DNA of 64,000 nucleotides, taken from positions 8,680,001-8,744,000 of the forward strand of contig OZ176055.1 in NCBI GenBank assembly GCA_964247055.1, given 5' to 3'. The notes under the pieces are model-generated. The model was not told the origin of the DNA, searched no databases, and saw only the letters and a program-made list of their open reading frames with translations. This document shows positions 62,558 to 64,000 of this stretch, piece by piece. This DNA comes from Paragordius varius. Its lineage: Eukaryota > Nematomorpha. The position numbers were made by a program, and so were the translations under genes. Position 1 is the first letter of the stretch, and the number at the start of each line of letters is the position of its first letter.

Positions 62558-64000
62558 TTATCTACAACCACATCCTACCGCAACCATGTCTTGATAATTT
62601 TTAAGGACAACTTTTTCATATTCATCCAAATATAGCATAGAGATGGGACTCAACTCTGTAGCTACGCAACATACCGTAGGAGCTAAATTACGGTTAACCG
62701 AATTGACGAGCGTTTGAATTATGGCATGATTAGTGGAATTGAGGTGGTCAGATAGGGGAAACGGGCAATCCCCTCCACAGAAAAAAGCATGGTACCCAGG
62801 AGGGGCTACAATCCAGTCGTTCCATCCCACATCGCTGAAATCAACGTAAAGCGGGTGTCTCCTACAATTGGCTGGGCCATATTTTCGTCTGTGCTTACGC
62901 ATAGTAGCAAATTCAGAACCTTCGAATGTTTTTATATTGCGTTTACTACGAGCATGTGTGTTGTGCCCTAGCTTATCATCATTATCGCTATTGGCTTGAG
63001 TATTAGGATCATGATGGAAAGTAAGTAAGAAGGGATCCTCAGACGTGTATATAACCGCGTGGCTGTTTGAAACTGTTTGATTTTGTGAAGTTAGCGAGTC
63101 ATGAGAATGATTAGATTGATAAAATTTTGAGTGATGTACATCAAAACATTTTACATGGGATGGAACAATGTCCAAAATGAAGCCTTTATTGTGATCTGGA
63201 TGCAAGGACCAATCCTCGATAGATTGAGTTACATCAAAAGATTCCCAAGCAAACGCATTGGTTAAATGCATGAGTTTAGAATCGACCAATTTGACATCTA
63301 TAAATTTTTTGGGTAGCAAGGGTTTGTTATTCAAGGTATTGTTTATGAATGTTTGAGCTTTTGGCCAATTTTCACGGCTTAACACTTGATAAAGGTCTAG
63401 GCGATAACTCATGAGCTGACTATCATTGAAACAAAACGGTGGTACAAATGTATTTTTGTGCCAAAACAAATTGTATAGATAAAATCGTATCTCAGCCGCC
63501 ACAAGGTTGGGTGGTAGCGTAGAGGTATTGTAATGTATGTAACGGCTGTAGGAGGAAAATTCGTTTTGCACTAGTTCTTTTGGATCAAACTCTACATCTA
63601 AACAGTTAAAGAAAATTTTACTATAAAATATTTTGGTTTTAGAATTCTACAATAATTTTAAAAGGTCGTTTTAAAATTAAATAATTTTAATGCCTTATAT
63701 TAAAACCAAAAAAAATATTCATAGAAGTAAACAGATATTTACCAGTTTCGTAAATGGTGTAAGCTTGGTTCGCACCATTTTCCGACAATTTATGTAATCG
63801 ATTTGGCATGGGAAGATTGTATATATTATCATATTGCTCAGATTGAATTAAATATTGAATCATGGGCGATAGGGTTGTTTGATTCTGTTCGCTGTTATCG
63901 AGTAGCAATTCTTCCATTTTCGCTGACTGAGCAATGGCTAAATTGTATTTGGCCAGCTGAATTCGATATAATCGAACAAGGTATTCGGGAATACGGATAT
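62558..64000 (-). CDS. dpp: Decapentaplegic (BMP2/4-type TGF-beta ligand), 3' part
   Basis: Secreted morphogen of the BMP2/4 class. Two exons are visible: 64000-63743 (open at the window edge) and 63597-62558, joined in phase across a 145 bp intron. They give about 431 residues of the precursor. The prodomain opens with [12 protein letters not shown], the BMP prodomain motif. A furin site, ARSKR, precedes a 126-residue mature chain. The mature domain has the seven cysteines of the TGF-beta knot: [66 protein letters not shown]. The unpaired-chain Cys for dimerisation is present (the second of VCC). Similarity to insect Dpp is very strong in this region. The signal peptide and N-terminal prodomain lie beyond the window. 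It should act by binding BMP receptors and signalling through Mad-type Smads. Confidence 0.97.

Noticed and set aside
62789-62971. Plus-strand 60-codon frame
   Set aside because: Antisense shadow of the dpp mature domain.

Overview
This is nuclear DNA of an animal. It is strongly AT-rich, its genes are split by GT-AG introns, and both strands carry dispersed palindromic repeats. Eight protein genes can be read, seven of them confidently. For the complete multi-exon genes I joined exons by hand, and every junction keeps frame. The gene set points to an arthropod, most likely an insect: a decapentaplegic (BMP2/4) gene, an inotocin/vasopressin-type precursor with a full neurophysin, and a trunk/PTTH-like cystine-knot precursor. 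Many introns are only 23-34 nt long, while others exceed 4 kb. High AT and very short introns would suit a twisted-winged insect (Strepsiptera), but that is inference and I cannot confirm the species.

Layout. 750-1331 (-): single-exon ORF with a weak FLYWCH-like zinc-finger pattern. 2222-16273 (-): 18-exon SLC5 sodium/sugar cotransporter of 802 aa. 16355-19600 (+): KRR1 small-subunit processome factor, 10 exons, 327 aa, head-to-head with the SLC5 gene. 20345-40990 (-): 20-exon SLC6 transporter of 1341 aa, with a giant second extracellular loop and a tail of about 560 residues. 41129-48356 (+): cytosolic sulfotransferase, 6 exons, 309 aa, head-to-head with the SLC6 gene. 49197-54844 (+): secreted cystine-knot precursor of trunk/PTTH type, 391 aa. 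56515-62213 (+): inotocin-like precursor, 129 aa. 62558 to the window end (-): last two exons of dpp.

The first 41 kb is a transport and housekeeping block. The last 15 kb holds three secreted-ligand genes in a row: trunk/PTTH-like, inotocin-like and dpp. Introns and spacers are full of short foldback (MITE-like) elements, in at least four families with many copies. There are also two larger foldbacks, two dead mariner copies and a LINE 3' fragment.

The most unusual points are these. (1) The inotocin hormone reads CYITNCP followed at once by GKR, so it lacks the two residues that normally precede the amidation signal. (2) Introns are as short as 23 nt. (3) In three introns of the SLC5 gene the adjacent exon edge has been duplicated in tandem. 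(4) An SLC6 exon is copied in inverted orientation in its own intron, giving a predicted pre-mRNA hairpin.
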